This document shows positions 32,850-41,692 of a DNA stretch of 64,000 nt, piece by piece (the first letter of the stretch is position 1; each line of letters begins with the position of its first letter). Source of the DNA: Streptomyces sp. CB01373. Lineage in GTDB: Bacteria > Actinomycetota > Actinomycetes > Streptomycetales > Streptomycetaceae. Where the stretch lies: contig NZ_NNBK01000002.1 of assembly GCF_002803075.1 (NCBI RefSeq), positions 372,001 through 436,000 of the forward strand, in the 5' to 3' direction. The notes under the pieces were generated by a model. That model saw only the letters and a list, made by a program, of their open reading frames with translations, ran no database searches and had not been told where the DNA came from. The translations under genes and the position numbers were made by a program.

Positions 32850-34058
32850 GTGCGTGTTTCCTCTCGGTCCCCCCACGGCCCGTCCCGGCGTTCCCTGCTC
32901 ACCCTCGCCACGGCCGCCCCGCTGGCAGCCGTGACCGCCGCCGGCCCGGTCGCGGCCGCCGCCCCCGCCCGCGCCGCCACCGTGATCGGCGGCGAGCGGC
33001 TGGCCCATACGAAAGTGCAGGTGAGCGGCGCCACCGGCCTGCCAGGCGGGCTCACCGCCCGTGCCTGGCTCCTCGCCGACGGGGAGACGGGGCACGTGCT
33101 CGCCGCGTACCGCGCGCACCAGCCCCTCGCGCCCGCCTCGACGCTGAAGATGCTGTTCGCGGACACGGTGCTGAGGAAGTTCCACCGCGCCGAGCGGCAC
33201 ACCGTCACCGAGGCCGAGCTGGCCGACATCCCCGGCGGCTCAAGCCTCGTCGGGATCCAGGCCGGGACCACCTACACGGTGGAGCAGTTGTGGCAGGGCG
33301 TGTTCCTGCGCTCGGGCAACGACGCCGTGCACGTGCTCGCGCACATGAACGGCGGGGTGGCGAAGACGGTCGCCGAGATGCAGGCCAGGGCCCAGGACCT
33401 CCAGGCCCTGGACACCCACGTGGTCAGCCCGGACGGTTTCGACCACCCCGGTCAGCTGTCCTCGGCGTACGACCTGACGCTGATCGCCCGGCACGGACTG
33501 CGCAACGCCGACTTCCGCGGCTACTGCGGCACGCACGCCGCCGACTTTCCGGCTGGCCGGAGCAAGACGTTCCAGATCCAGAACACCGACCGCCTGCTGA
33601 CCGGAGCGTGGGGCCTGAAGGCGTACCACGGCCTGATCGGGGTGAAGAACGGCTACACCAGCGACGCCGGCAACACCTTCACCGGCGCGGCCGTACGCGG
33701 CGGCCGCACCCTGCTGGCCACGGTGCTGAACCCCGCGGCCGGCAGCAACGCCGTCTACGAGGAGACCGCCGCCCTGCTCGACTGGGGCTTCGGGAAGGGC
33801 AGTTCCGCGCGGCCCGTCGGCACGCTGGTCGAGCCGCTGAGCGAGGGCGGGAAGAAGGCGGACGCGGACACCCCGCCCGTGAAGCAGGCGGCACCGGCCG
33901 CCGCCGGACCGCCGGGCGCGGCGGCGGACGGCGGGCCCTCGGCCTGGCGGCTGCTGGAAGGCGCGGGCGGTACGGTCGCGCTGCTGACCGGCGGCGTGTG
34001 GGCGCTGCGCCGGCGCCGGGCCGCGTCCGCCGAGTCCGGGGGGCGCCACCGGCGCTGA
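32850..34058 (+). CDS. D-alanyl-D-alanine carboxypeptidase (PBP5/DacA type)
   Basis: A 402-residue exported serine peptidase trimming the terminal D-Ala of peptidoglycan stem peptides. A signal sequence with a twin-Arg (SRRSLLTLATAAPLAAV) ends near AAPARA (about residue 46). Active-site motifs are STLKM (SxxK, near residue 97), SGNDAVH (SxN) and KNGYTSDAGNT (KTG-type box with Asn replacing Thr). The C-terminus has a membrane helix and a RRRRAAS tail, so the enzyme is tethered to the outer membrane face. It begins with GTG, apparently leaderless, and ends at a bidirectional terminator. Confidence 0.92.
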   Translation: MRVSSRSPHGPSRRSLLTLATAAPLAAVTAAGPVAAAAPARAATVIGGERLAHTKVQVSGATGLPGGLTARAWLLADGETGHVLAAYRAHQPLAPASTLKMLFADTVLRKFHRAERHTVTEAELADIPGGSSLVGIQAGTTYTVEQLWQGVFLRSGNDAVHVLAHMNGGVAKTVAEMQARAQDLQALDTHVVSPDGFDHPGQLSSAYDLTLIARHGLRNADFRGYCGTHAADFPAGRSKTFQIQNTDRLLTGAWGLKAYHGLIGVKNGYTSDAGNTFTGAAVRGGRTLLATVLNPAAGSNAVYEETAALLDWGFGKGSSARPVGTLVEPLSEGGKKADADTPPVKQAAPAAAGPPGAAADGGPSAWRLLEGAGGTVALLTGGVWALRRRRAASAESGGRHRR

Positions 34059-34121
34059 GCCGCCCGCGCGGCAGGCGTTCCACGCACCGGCGCGCATCCG
34101 TTGGTGAGGATCGCCCGCCCG

Positions 34122-34150
34122 CGGCCCGGGTCGGCGTCCGTCCCGGGCCG
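34122..34150. terminator. Bidirectional hairpin between carboxypeptidase and SDR genes
   Basis: CGGCCCGGG (34122-34130) pairs perfectly with CCCGGGCCG (34142-34150) over an 11-nt loop, between convergent stop codons. Confidence 0.7.
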
Positions 34151-34171
34151 TTCGGGCCCGTTCCGGGCGGC

Positions 34172-34930
34172 TCAGCCCCGCCCCACGTACGGCATCGTCG
34201 TCGCCAGCACCGTCGCGAACTGCACGTTCGCCTCCAGCGGCAGCTCCGCCATGTGCCGCACGGTGCGCGCCACGTCGGCCACGTCCATCACGGCTTCCGG
34301 GACCACCTCCCCGTTGGCCTGGAGGACGCCCGATTCCATCCGGGCCGTCATGTCGGTGGCCGCGTTGCCGATGTCGATCTGCCCGACCGCGATCCGGTAC
34401 GGCCGGCCGTCCAGGGACAGCGCCTTGGTCAGGCCGGTCAGAGCATGCTTGGTGGCGGTGTAGGGCGCCGAGTGGGGCCGGGGCGTGTGCGCCGAGATCG
34501 AGCCGTTGTTGATGATCCGGCCGCCCTGCGGGTCCTGCTCCTTCATCCGCCGGTACGCCGCCTGGGCGCACAGGAAGGCCCCGTTGAGGTTGGTGTCCAC
34601 CACGTGCCGCCACGCCTCGTAGGACAGCTCCTCCACCGGTACGCCGCCCGGCCCGAAGGTGCCCGCGTTGTTGAACAGCAGGTCGACCCGTCCGAACCGG
34701 TCGACGGTGGCGGCGAACAGCGCTGCCACGTCGTCCGGCCGGGCCACGTCGGTGCGCACGGCGAGGGAGGCGGCCCCCGGGGCGAGCGCCGCCGTCTCCT
34801 CCAGCGTCTCGGGGCGGCGCCCCGCCAGGGCCACGGACCAGCCCGCGCGCAGCAGTTCCACGGCGACGGCCCGCCCGATGCCCGAGCCGGCTCCGGTCAC
34901 CACCGCGATCTTCGATTGCCTGTCGGTCAT
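34172..34930 (-). CDS. Short-chain dehydrogenase/reductase
   Basis: A 252-residue classical SDR beginning [25 protein letters not shown], with the nucleotide motif TGAGSGIG, the NNAG motif in [10 protein letters not shown], and the active site Ser in [13 protein letters not shown] plus YTATKHAL (YxxxK). It reduces or oxidises a small hydroxyl/keto compound of unknown identity. The promoter region carries two 13-bp palindromes (34954-34987), implying control by a dimeric repressor that is not encoded next to it. ATG 34930 is taken as the start because upstream codons run into these operators. Confidence 0.9.
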   Translation of the reverse strand: MTDRQSKIAVVTGAGSGIGRAVAVELLRAGWSVALAGRRPETLEETAALAPGAASLAVRTDVARPDDVAALFAATVDRFGRVDLLFNNAGTFGPGGVPVEELSYEAWRHVVDTNLNGAFLCAQAAYRRMKEQDPQGGRIINNGSISAHTPRPHSAPYTATKHALTGLTKALSLDGRPYRIAVGQIDIGNAATDMTARMESGVLQANGEVVPEAVMDVADVARTVRHMAELPLEANVQFATVLATTMPYVGRG

Positions 34931-34953
34931 GGCACCGGAGCGTACGAGGACGG

Positions 34954-34987
34954 TCCGCCAAGCGGAATCCACTGTCCGCCATACGGA
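34954..34987 (-). promoter_or_regulatory. Twin palindromic operator of the SDR gene
   Basis: TCCGCCAAGCGGA (34954-34966) and TCCGCCATACGGA (34975-34987) share the half-site TCCG-CGGA and start 21 bp apart, two helical turns. They lie 24-57 bp upstream of the SDR start codon. Confidence 0.6.
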
Positions 34988-35037
34988 TGCCGGCGAGGGC
35001 CGCGGAGGCCTCCGGAAGCTCGCCGGTGTCGCGGGGC

Positions 35038-36096
35038 TCAGGCGAGCGCGGCCTCCCGGGCCCGCCCGGCGTCCGGTCCGTCCGCCTCTCCGGGATAGCG
35101 CACGCCGATCCGCTCCCGCACCGCGTCCAGCGTCCGCATCACCGCCAGGGTGCCCTCCAGCGGCACGAGCGGGGACTCCGTCTCGCCCGCGCGCAGGGCC
35201 CGCATCACCTCCCGCGCCTCGTGCCGCAGGGTGGTGCGCGGACCGTCGGCCGGGGCCGCGGTGAACTCCTCCGGGTCACGGCCGTGCCGGCGCAGCACGA
35301 AACGGTCGGGGTGGAAGAAGCCGGAGGGCACGTCGATCCGGCCCTTGGACCCGGTGACCGAGGCGCAGGTGGCCGTGGATCCCGTGATGGAGCAGTGCAG
35401 TTGGGCCAGCGCGCCCCCGTCCCAGGAGAGCAGCGCGCCGGTCTGGAGGTCGACGCCCTCCGCGGAGAGCACCGCCCTGGCCGTCACGTCCGACGGCTCG
35501 CCGAGCAGCAACTGGGCGAACGAAACCGGGTAGACGCCGAGATCGAGCAGCGCCCCGCCGCCCAGGTGCGGGTCGCGCAGCCGGTGCGAGGGCGGGAAGG
35601 GACCGGCGAGCCCGAAGTCGGCCTGAACGGTGCGTACTTCGCCGATCGCGCCGTCGTCGACCAGTGCCTTCAGGCGCCGTATCAGTGGATTGCAGTACAT
35701 CCACATGGCCTCCATCAGGAACCGGTCGTGCTCACGGGCGAGCGCGACGAGTTCCCCCGCCTGCCGCAGGTTCAGCGTGAACGGCTTCTCGCACAGCACG
35801 TTCCGACCGGCCTCCAGGCACAGGCCGGCGGCCGCCCGGTGGGCCGTGTGCGGGGCGGCGACGTAGACGACGTCGACGTCCGGGTCCCGGGCGAGCGACT
35901 CCCAGTCGCCGTACGCCCGCGGGATCCCGAACCGTTCCGCGAACGCATTCGCGGACTCCTCGGTGCGCGAGGCCACCGCCACGACCTCGGCGTCCGGCAG
36001 GTCCACCAGGTCCGCGGTGAACGCGGCCGCGATCTGGCCGGTCGCCAGAACACCCCAGCGCACCGTCTGTTCCGCCACCCCGGACACTTCCGACAT
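35038..36096 (-). CDS. Gfo/Idh/MocA-family oxidoreductase
   Basis: A 352-residue NAD(P)-dependent oxidoreductase. The Rossmann motif is [17 protein letters not shown], then [19 protein letters not shown], and the catalytic CEKPFTLN (EKP motif) followed by the C-terminal alpha/beta substrate domain. Relatives act on sugars, inositols or trans-dihydrodiols; the segment [20 protein letters not shown] resembles the dihydrodiol dehydrogenase branch. Substrate not deducible. ATG 36096 has GAGG upstream. Confidence 0.9.
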   Translation of the reverse strand: MSEVSGVAEQTVRWGVLATGQIAAAFTADLVDLPDAEVVAVASRTEESANAFAERFGIPRAYGDWESLARDPDVDVVYVAAPHTAHRAAAGLCLEAGRNVLCEKPFTLNLRQAGELVALAREHDRFLMEAMWMYCNPLIRRLKALVDDGAIGEVRTVQADFGLAGPFPPSHRLRDPHLGGGALLDLGVYPVSFAQLLLGEPSDVTARAVLSAEGVDLQTGALLSWDGGALAQLHCSITGSTATCASVTGSKGRIDVPSGFFHPDRFVLRRHGRDPEEFTAAPADGPRTTLRHEAREVMRALRAGETESPLVPLEGTLAVMRTLDAVRERIGVRYPGEADGPDAGRAREAALA

Positions 36097-36228
36097 CCCG
36101 GACCTCACCCTCGCTCGCGCGTTCCTCGGCACGGTGTACGAGCTGAGAGCATAGGCGGCGGATCAGCCGGGGAGGCCCGGAGAGGGCCGAAGAAGGCCAC
36201 GAGAGGGCCGGGAGAGGAAGGGACACAC

Positions 36229-37536
36229 ATGTCGGAGGGTGGGGCGCCCGCACCGCACGCGCCGCGGACGGCCGTACCGGAACGGGGACTCGCCGGACCA
36301 CCGGCGCGCTCGGCCCGCCGCGCCGGACTGCTGGTGACCCTGATTCTCGGCGGGCTCACCGCGACGCCTCCGCTCGCGATGGACATGTACCTCCCCTCCC
36401 TGCCGGAGGTCACCCGGTCCCTGCACGCCCCGGCCGCGACCGTCCAGCTCACACTGACCGCCTGCCTGGCCGGCATGGCGCTCGGGCAGATGGTGGTCGG
36501 CCCGATGAGCGACCGGTGGGGGCGCCGCCGCCCGCTGCTGACGGGGCTCGCCGTCTACGTCCTCGCCACCGCGCTGTGCGCGTTCGCCCCGAACGTCGAG
36601 ACGCTGGTCGCCTTCCGGCTGGCCCAGGGCCTGTCGGGCGCGGCCGGCATCGTGATCGCCCGTGCGGTCGTGCGGGACCTGTACGACGGCGTGGCCATGG
36701 CCCGCTTCTTCTCCACCCTGATGCTGATATCCGGCGTCGCCCCGATCGTGGCCCCGCTGATCGGCGGGCAGATCCTGCGGGTGACTGACTGGCGCGGCGT
36801 GTTCGTCGTCCTCACGGTGGTCGGGGCGCTGCTGGCCGTGGTCGTCTGGACCCGGCTGCCGGAGACCCTGCCGCCCGACCGCCGGCACGGCGGCGGGGTG
36901 GGCGAGACGCTCGGCTCGATGCGCCGGCTGCTCGCCGACCGCGCCTTCACCGGATACCTGCTCGCGGGCGGCTTCGCCTTCGCGGCGCTGTTCGCGTACA
37001 TCGCCGCCTCGCCGTTCGTGATCCAGGAGATCTACGGCGCCTCCCCGCAGACGTACAGCCTGCTGTTCGGGCTCAACTCTGTCGGGCTGGTCATCGTGGG
37101 CCAGGTCAACGGCCGGGTGCTCGTCGGCCGGGTCCGCCTCGACCGGGTGCTGGCCGTCGGCCTCGTGGTGATCAACCTGGCCGCGGCCGCCCTGCTGCTG
37201 ATGGCCCAGGGGGTGTTCGGCGAGGTGGGCCTCGTGCCCGTGGCCGCCGGGCTGTTCGTGCTCATGTCCGCGATGGGCGTCACCCTGCCCAACACCCAGG
37301 CGCTCGCACTGATGCGCACCCGCGAGCACGCCGGTTCCGCGTCCGCCCTGCTCGGCACGTCCTCCTTCCTCATCGGCGCGATCGCCTCCCCGCTGGTCGG
37401 GATCGCCGGGGAGCACACCGCCGTGCCCATGGCGCTGGTCCAACTGGCGGCCGCGCTGGTGGCGCTGGCCTGCTTCATGGGAATGTGCCGTCCCTGGAGG
37501 CCACATGCGGCCGAGAGCATGCAGGAGGAGAGCTGA
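36229..37536 (+). CDS. Bcr/CflA-family MFS drug exporter
   Basis: A 435-residue membrane protein with about 12 helices and the family motif AMDMYLPSLPEVTRSL in helix 1, GPMSDRWGRRRPLL in loop 2-3 and RLAQGLSGAAGIVIARAVVRDLYDG in helix 4-5. It exports small molecules by proton antiport, like Bcr (bicyclomycin, sulphonamide resistance). ATG 36229 has GGAGAGGAAGGG upstream. The stop overlaps the next gene by CTGA, so transporter and serine hydrolase are coupled; the pair may deal with beta-lactam-like or ester compounds. Confidence 0.92.
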   Translation: MSEGGAPAPHAPRTAVPERGLAGPPARSARRAGLLVTLILGGLTATPPLAMDMYLPSLPEVTRSLHAPAATVQLTLTACLAGMALGQMVVGPMSDRWGRRRPLLTGLAVYVLATALCAFAPNVETLVAFRLAQGLSGAAGIVIARAVVRDLYDGVAMARFFSTLMLISGVAPIVAPLIGGQILRVTDWRGVFVVLTVVGALLAVVVWTRLPETLPPDRRHGGGVGETLGSMRRLLADRAFTGYLLAGGFAFAALFAYIAASPFVIQEIYGASPQTYSLLFGLNSVGLVIVGQVNGRVLVGRVRLDRVLAVGLVVINLAAAALLLMAQGVFGEVGLVPVAAGLFVLMSAMGVTLPNTQALALMRTREHAGSASALLGTSSFLIGAIASPLVGIAGEHTAVPMALVQLAAALVALACFMGMCRPWRPHAAESMQEES

Positions 37537-38672
37537 GCGCACCGAGACTGCGCGGGGACACACCGGAGAGGGCCGGACTCGACCCCGCCGAGCTGCGTCA
37601 CCTCGTCCGTGAGGTCCACGACCTCACCACCGGGGAGCACCCCTGGGCGGCAGGTGCCGTCGTGCTCGCCGGACGCGGCCCGGTGGTCGCCGTCGCCGAG
37701 GCGGCGGGCTGGGCGGTGCGGTACGCGTCCTACGACCCCGCCACCGACCGGGGCGTCGAACTCCCGGCCGACCGGCGGGTGCCGATGACCGTGGACACGC
37801 CGTTCGATCTGGCCTCCCTGACCAAGCTGTTCACCGCGGTCGCCGCCGTGCAGCAGATCGAGCGGGGCACGCTGGGCATCGACGCGCGGGTGGGGGCGTA
37901 CCTGCCGGAGTTCCGGGCCGCCGCCGCACACGGCGTCACCGTACGGCAGTTGCTCACCCACACCTCCGGGCTGCGCCCCGAACTCCCGCTGTACGACTGC
38001 CCCGACGCCGCCTCCCGGTCGGCGATGCTGCGCGCCGAGGCCCCGGTGGGCGTGCCCGGCACGTACACCTACTCGGACCTCAACCCGCTGCTGCTCCAGC
38101 ACGTCCTGGAGCGGATCACCGGCCGCACCCTGGACGTCCTGGTCCGCGACGGGATCACCCGCCCGCTGGGCATGGCGTCCACCCGCTTCGGCCCGTGCCC
38201 CGGCGCGGCGGCGACCGAGGACCAGCGGCGGCCGTGGGCCAAGGCGGACCGGGGGATGCTGCGTGGCGAGGTCCACGACGAGAACGCCTGGGCGCTGGGC
38301 GGTGTGGCCGGTCACGCGGGCCTGTTCTCGACGGGCCCCGACCTCGCGGTGTTCTGCCGCGCGCTGCTCGCGGGCGGCTCCTACGGCCCCGCCCGGATCC
38401 TCGGCCCCGACCTCGTCGACCTGCTCCTCGCCCCACCGGGCCTGGGCTTCGCCGTGGACCAGCCCTGGTTCATGGGCGAACTGGCGGGCCACGGAGCAGC
38501 GGGCCACACGGGCTTCACCGGCACGTCCCTGACCCTCGACCGGGCCACGGACACTTTCCTGATCCTCCTGGCCAACACGGTCCACCCCCGCCGCCGCCCA
38601 TCATCGAGCACCCCCCGCGCGACAGCGGCGACACGCCTGTCACGAGCGGTCCGCGGCACCCGCCGCGCCTGA
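37533..38672 (+). CDS. Serine hydrolase of the beta-lactamase/PBP4* family (probable CTG start)
   Basis: A 379-residue protein if translation begins with CTG at 37533, where AGGAGG lies 4 nt upstream and CTGA overlaps the transporter stop; a GTG at 37485 inside the transporter gene is the only conventional alternative. The sequence APRLRGDTPERAGLD then leads to the active site LASLTKLFTAVA (SxxK), YSDLNPLLL (YxN), and HTGFTGTSL (HxG). This is the class C beta-lactamase-like/esterase fold. No signal peptide is seen, so it acts in the cytoplasm. Its final codons are duplicated in the DNA downstream. Confidence 0.88.
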   Translation: MSAPRLRGDTPERAGLDPAELRHLVREVHDLTTGEHPWAAGAVVLAGRGPVVAVAEAAGWAVRYASYDPATDRGVELPADRRVPMTVDTPFDLASLTKLFTAVAAVQQIERGTLGIDARVGAYLPEFRAAAAHGVTVRQLLTHTSGLRPELPLYDCPDAASRSAMLRAEAPVGVPGTYTYSDLNPLLLQHVLERITGRTLDVLVRDGITRPLGMASTRFGPCPGAAATEDQRRPWAKADRGMLRGEVHDENAWALGGVAGHAGLFSTGPDLAVFCRALLAGGSYGPARILGPDLVDLLLAPPGLGFAVDQPWFMGELAGHGAAGHTGFTGTSLTLDRATDTFLILLANTVHPRRRPSSSTPRATAATRLSRAVRGTRRA

Positions 38673-39133
38673 GGCGGCGAACGCTCCCGGCAGCCTGCCG
38701 GGCTCGGCGGGCTGCGGCAGCAGGCCGGGCCTTACAGACGCGAGACCACTACGCGCGGTGGCGGCCCGGCCGGCGTAAGCAGTCGGGGGCTCGTGCCGGG
38801 CTCGGGAGGGGTGAGCGGGCCACCGCGCGGCTGGGGGCGACCCGGCCGGTGGAGGCGAGGGGGCGGCGGTGGCCAGCCCGTCCAGCGCACCGACCCTGCT
38901 GTCGCAGGCGGTCCGCGGCGTCCGCCGGGCTTGAGGGGGCGAATGCTCCAGGCGGCCTGCCGGGCTCGGCGGGTCAGGGCAGCCGGCCGGGCCTGAGAGA
39001 CGCGAGGCCCCTGCACGCGGCGGCGGCCCGCGGCCGACGTAGGCGAGGGGGCGCGACGCCCACCCCGTCCAGCGTGCCGGCCCCGCTGTCGCGGGCGGCG
39101 TCGGCGGTTCCGGTGGTTCGTCGGACCTGAGAG
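38646..39133. repeat. Degenerate tandem duplications of the serine hydrolase 3' end
   Basis: The gene's last codons (LSRAVRGTRRA then stop) and the following intergenic DNA recur at about 38908 (LSQAVRGVRRA, stop) and, more degenerate, near 39087 (LSRAASAVPVVRRT, stop). Shared blocks include GCGGTCCGCGGC, CTGCCGGGCTCGGCGGG and CCGTCCAGCG. Unit spacing is 262 bp and about 185 bp. The 470-bp gap contains no other gene. Confidence 0.7.
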
Positions 39134-39142
39134 AATCGGACG

Positions 39143-40138
39143 GTGAACGACGTTGTACCGCCGTCGGAGACTCTCCGTGCCGCGCTTTCCGGGTTGCTCG
39201 ACGGGCTGCCGCCCCGGCAGGCCGCGGGCGCCGTGGAGCGGCTGATCGCCAACTACCGGGGGAGCACCCCGACCGACGCGCCGATCCTGCGCGACCGCGC
39301 CGACGTGGTCGCGTACGCCGCGTACCGGATGCCGGCCACCTTCGAGGCGGTGCGCTCGGCGCTGGCCGCGTTCGCCGAGGCCGCCCCGGAGTGGACGCCC
39401 GCCGGCCACACCGACGTCGGCGGCGGCACCGGCGCCGCCGCCTGGGCCACCGCCGCCACCTGGGACGGCATCCGCCCGGTGACCGTGCTCGACTGGGCCG
39501 AGCCCGCGCTCGCCCTCGGCCGGGAGATCGCCGAGGCCGACCCGGCCCTGCGGGACGCCCGCTGGCAGCGCGCCCGGATCGGCGCGGCGCTCACCCTCGA
39601 CCACACCGACCTCGTCACCGTCTCCTACGTCCTGGGCGAGCTGACCGCGCCCGACCGCGCGGCCGTCGTGGACGCCGCCGCGGCCGCCGCCCGCGCCGTC
39701 GTGGTCGTCGAACCCGGCACACCCGACGGGTACGCCCGCGTCATCGAGGCCCGGGACCGCCTGACAGCGGCCGGCTTCCACATCGCCGCGCCCTGCCCGC
39801 ACAGCGCCGCCTGCCCGATCGTGCCCGGCACCGACTGGTGCCACTTCTCGGCCCGGGTCAGCCGGTCCTCCCTGCATCGGCAGGTCAAGGGCGGCTCCCT
39901 CGCCTACGAGGACGAGAAGTTCAGCTACGTCGCCGCCACCCGCTTCCCGGTCACCCCCGCCCCCGCACGCGTCGTCCGCCGCCCCCAGATCCGCAAGGGC
40001 CAGGTCCTGCTCAACCTGTGCACGCCGGACGAGGGCCTGAGCCGCGAGACGGTCACCAAACGCCACGGCGATCTGTACAAGGCGGCCCGCGACACGGACT
40101 GGGGCGACCCCTGGCCGCCCCCCGACCCGACGCGCTAG
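39143..40138 (+). CDS. Rsm22-family small ribosomal subunit methyltransferase-like protein
   Basis: A 331-residue protein starting with GTG 39143: MNDVVPPSETLRAALSGLLDG. It has the Rossmann-type SAM site HTDVGGGTGAAAWATAA and a cysteine cluster CPHSAACPIVPGTDWCHF (about residues 213-232), the Rsm22 signature that binds an iron-sulfur cluster in the mitochondrial homologue METTL17. It probably aids 30S ribosomal subunit assembly; methyltransferase activity in bacteria is not established. A -10-like GAGAAT lies 6 nt before the start. Confidence 0.9.
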   Translation: MNDVVPPSETLRAALSGLLDGLPPRQAAGAVERLIANYRGSTPTDAPILRDRADVVAYAAYRMPATFEAVRSALAAFAEAAPEWTPAGHTDVGGGTGAAAWATAATWDGIRPVTVLDWAEPALALGREIAEADPALRDARWQRARIGAALTLDHTDLVTVSYVLGELTAPDRAAVVDAAAAAARAVVVVEPGTPDGYARVIEARDRLTAAGFHIAAPCPHSAACPIVPGTDWCHFSARVSRSSLHRQVKGGSLAYEDEKFSYVAATRFPVTPAPARVVRRPQIRKGQVLLNLCTPDEGLSRETVTKRHGDLYKAARDTDWGDPWPPPDPTR

Positions 40139-40192
40139 GCGACCGGACCCGGCCCGCTGGGAGCGGCGAGACGCACCGTCTCCCCGCCCTGC

Positions 40193-40198
40193 TACCGT
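40193..40198 (+). promoter_or_regulatory. Candidate -10 (TACCGT), leaderless tetR mRNA
   Basis: TACCGT is separated by 6 nt from the ATG at 40205 and there is no ribosome binding site. Confidence 0.55.
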
Positions 40199-40204
40199 CG
40201 GCGC

Positions 40205-40834
40205 ATGCCCGACAAGCCCGCCCCCGACGCCAGCCGCCGCAGCGAGAAGTCCCGCCGCGCGATCTACGCCGCCGCCCTCGCGCTCGTCGCCGAGACCGGG
40301 TATCCGAAGACCACGATCGAGGCGATCGCCGCGCGGGCCGGGGTGGGCAAGCAGACGATCTACCGCTGGTGGCCCTCGAAGGCGGACGTCCTCATGGAGG
40401 CGTTCTTCGACCTCGGCGAACAGGCGGCGGCCCGGCAGGAGGACGCGCGGGCAGACCGGCAGCCCGACGGGATCCCCGACACCGGCGACCTCGCCGCCGA
40501 CCTCAAGACCGTCCTGCGCGCCACCGTCGACGCACTCTTCGACCCGGCGTTCGAGGCGCCCGCCCGGGCCCTGGCCGCCGAGGGCCTGGTGAACGACCAG
40601 GTCGGCCGGCAGTACGTGGCCAAGCTGCTCCAGCCGCAGCTCGAGCTGTACGTCCACAGGCTCCGCTCGGCCCAGGACACCGGCGCCGTACGCCCCGACA
40701 TCGATCCGCGCATCGCCCTGGAACTCTTCGTCTCCCCGCTGGCCCAGCGCTGGCTCCAGCGCACCGCGCCCGTCTCCTACGAGTACACCGACACCCTCGT
40801 CGACTACGCGCTGCACGGGCTCGCGCCCCGCTGA
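40205..40834 (+). CDS. TetR/AcrR-family transcriptional regulator
   Basis: A 209-residue repressor-type protein. The N-terminal DNA-binding domain reads SRRAIYAAALALVAETGYPKTTIEAIAARAGVGKQTIYRWWPSKADVL (residues 15-65); the rest is the helical ligand/dimer domain with a TetR_C-like DPRIALELFVSPLAQRWL segment. The target is unknown; no divergent transporter adjoins, and it might act on itself. Confidence 0.92.
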   Translation: MPDKPAPDASRRSEKSRRAIYAAALALVAETGYPKTTIEAIAARAGVGKQTIYRWWPSKADVLMEAFFDLGEQAAARQEDARADRQPDGIPDTGDLAADLKTVLRATVDALFDPAFEAPARALAAEGLVNDQVGRQYVAKLLQPQLELYVHRLRSAQDTGAVRPDIDPRIALELFVSPLAQRWLQRTAPVSYEYTDTLVDYALHGLAPR

Positions 40835-40934
40835 GCACCGCCCCGGCCACCCCGGTTGCGGGCTCCGGCCCCCCGAGGCGCAGGATGGTGGGACCATGGG
40901 ACATGCTGTCCACACCAGCGAGGTCAGGGGATAA

Positions 40935-41672
40935 ATGAGCGCGGAGTTCGGCGGTCGTACCGGCCGGGAGGGCAAACTCACCAGGTGGCTGCGCGGACGT
41001 CGCCCCAAGGAGACCGCCGGAGACGGCGGCCGTGAGGACCTGCTGCTCGCCGCCGCCACCGCGGGACTGCCCCTCGCGCCCGCCGCGCACCCGGGCACCG
41101 GATACGGCTGCTCCTGCGACCGCGTCGGCTGTCCCACCCCTGCCCGGCACCCGGTGTCGTTCGCCTGGCAGACGCAGTCGACCACCGACCGCGCCCAGAT
41201 CGAGCGCTGGGCCCGGCACCAGCCGCAGGCCAACTTCATCACTGCGACCGGAATGGTGCACGACGTCCTCGACGTGCCCGTGGAGGCCGGCGACGAGGCC
41301 CTGGAGCGGCTGCTCGCCGAGGGCGTCGAGGTCGGTCCGGTCGCGGAGAGCGACGACGGCCGCATGCTGTTCTTCACCCTCACCCGCGGCACGCCCGAGG
41401 ACGAGGACGAGTGGTGGCCCTGCGAGCTGGACTGCCACCCGGAGACCATGGACGAGCATCCGGGCCTGCGCTGGCACTGCCGCGGCTCCTACGTCCTGGT
41501 CCCGCCGGCCCGCCTGCCCGGCGACGACGACCAGCAGGTGCGCTGGCTGCGCGGCCCCGAGTACGCCCTCCCGGACCCCCTGAGCCTGCTGGAACCCCTC
41601 ACCGACGCCTGCGCCCGCCACGCCGCCGGGGCATCGGACCCCCACTCCTCGACCTGGCCCCTGCACCGCTGA
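40935..41672 (+). CDS. Prim-Pol-like (AEP N-terminal) protein
   Basis: A 245-residue protein assigned to the bifunctional primase/polymerase N-terminal domain family. It keeps LPLAPAAHPGTGYGCSCDRVGCPTPARHPVSFAWQ (the CxC..C/PxxH entry) and ANFITATGMVHDVLDVP, where active Prim-Pols have a hydrophobic-DxD metal site; here the second acid is lost (DVPVEAG). Priming activity is therefore doubtful. No helicase or replication gene is nearby, so it is not a plasmid remnant by context. ATG 40935 has AGGGGAT upstream. Confidence 0.85.
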   Translation: MSAEFGGRTGREGKLTRWLRGRRPKETAGDGGREDLLLAAATAGLPLAPAAHPGTGYGCSCDRVGCPTPARHPVSFAWQTQSTTDRAQIERWARHQPQANFITATGMVHDVLDVPVEAGDEALERLLAEGVEVGPVAESDDGRMLFFTLTRGTPEDEDEWWPCELDCHPETMDEHPGLRWHCRGSYVLVPPARLPGDDDQQVRWLRGPEYALPDPLSLLEPLTDACARHAAGASDPHSSTWPLHR

Positions 41673-41692
41673 ACCCCGGGGGAACCCGGCTC

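Noticed and set aside
40935..41672. Prim-Pol-like gene as sign of an integrated plasmid or phage
   Set aside because: No integrase, att repeat, tRNA, helicase or partition gene is nearby, and codon use matches the surroundings.
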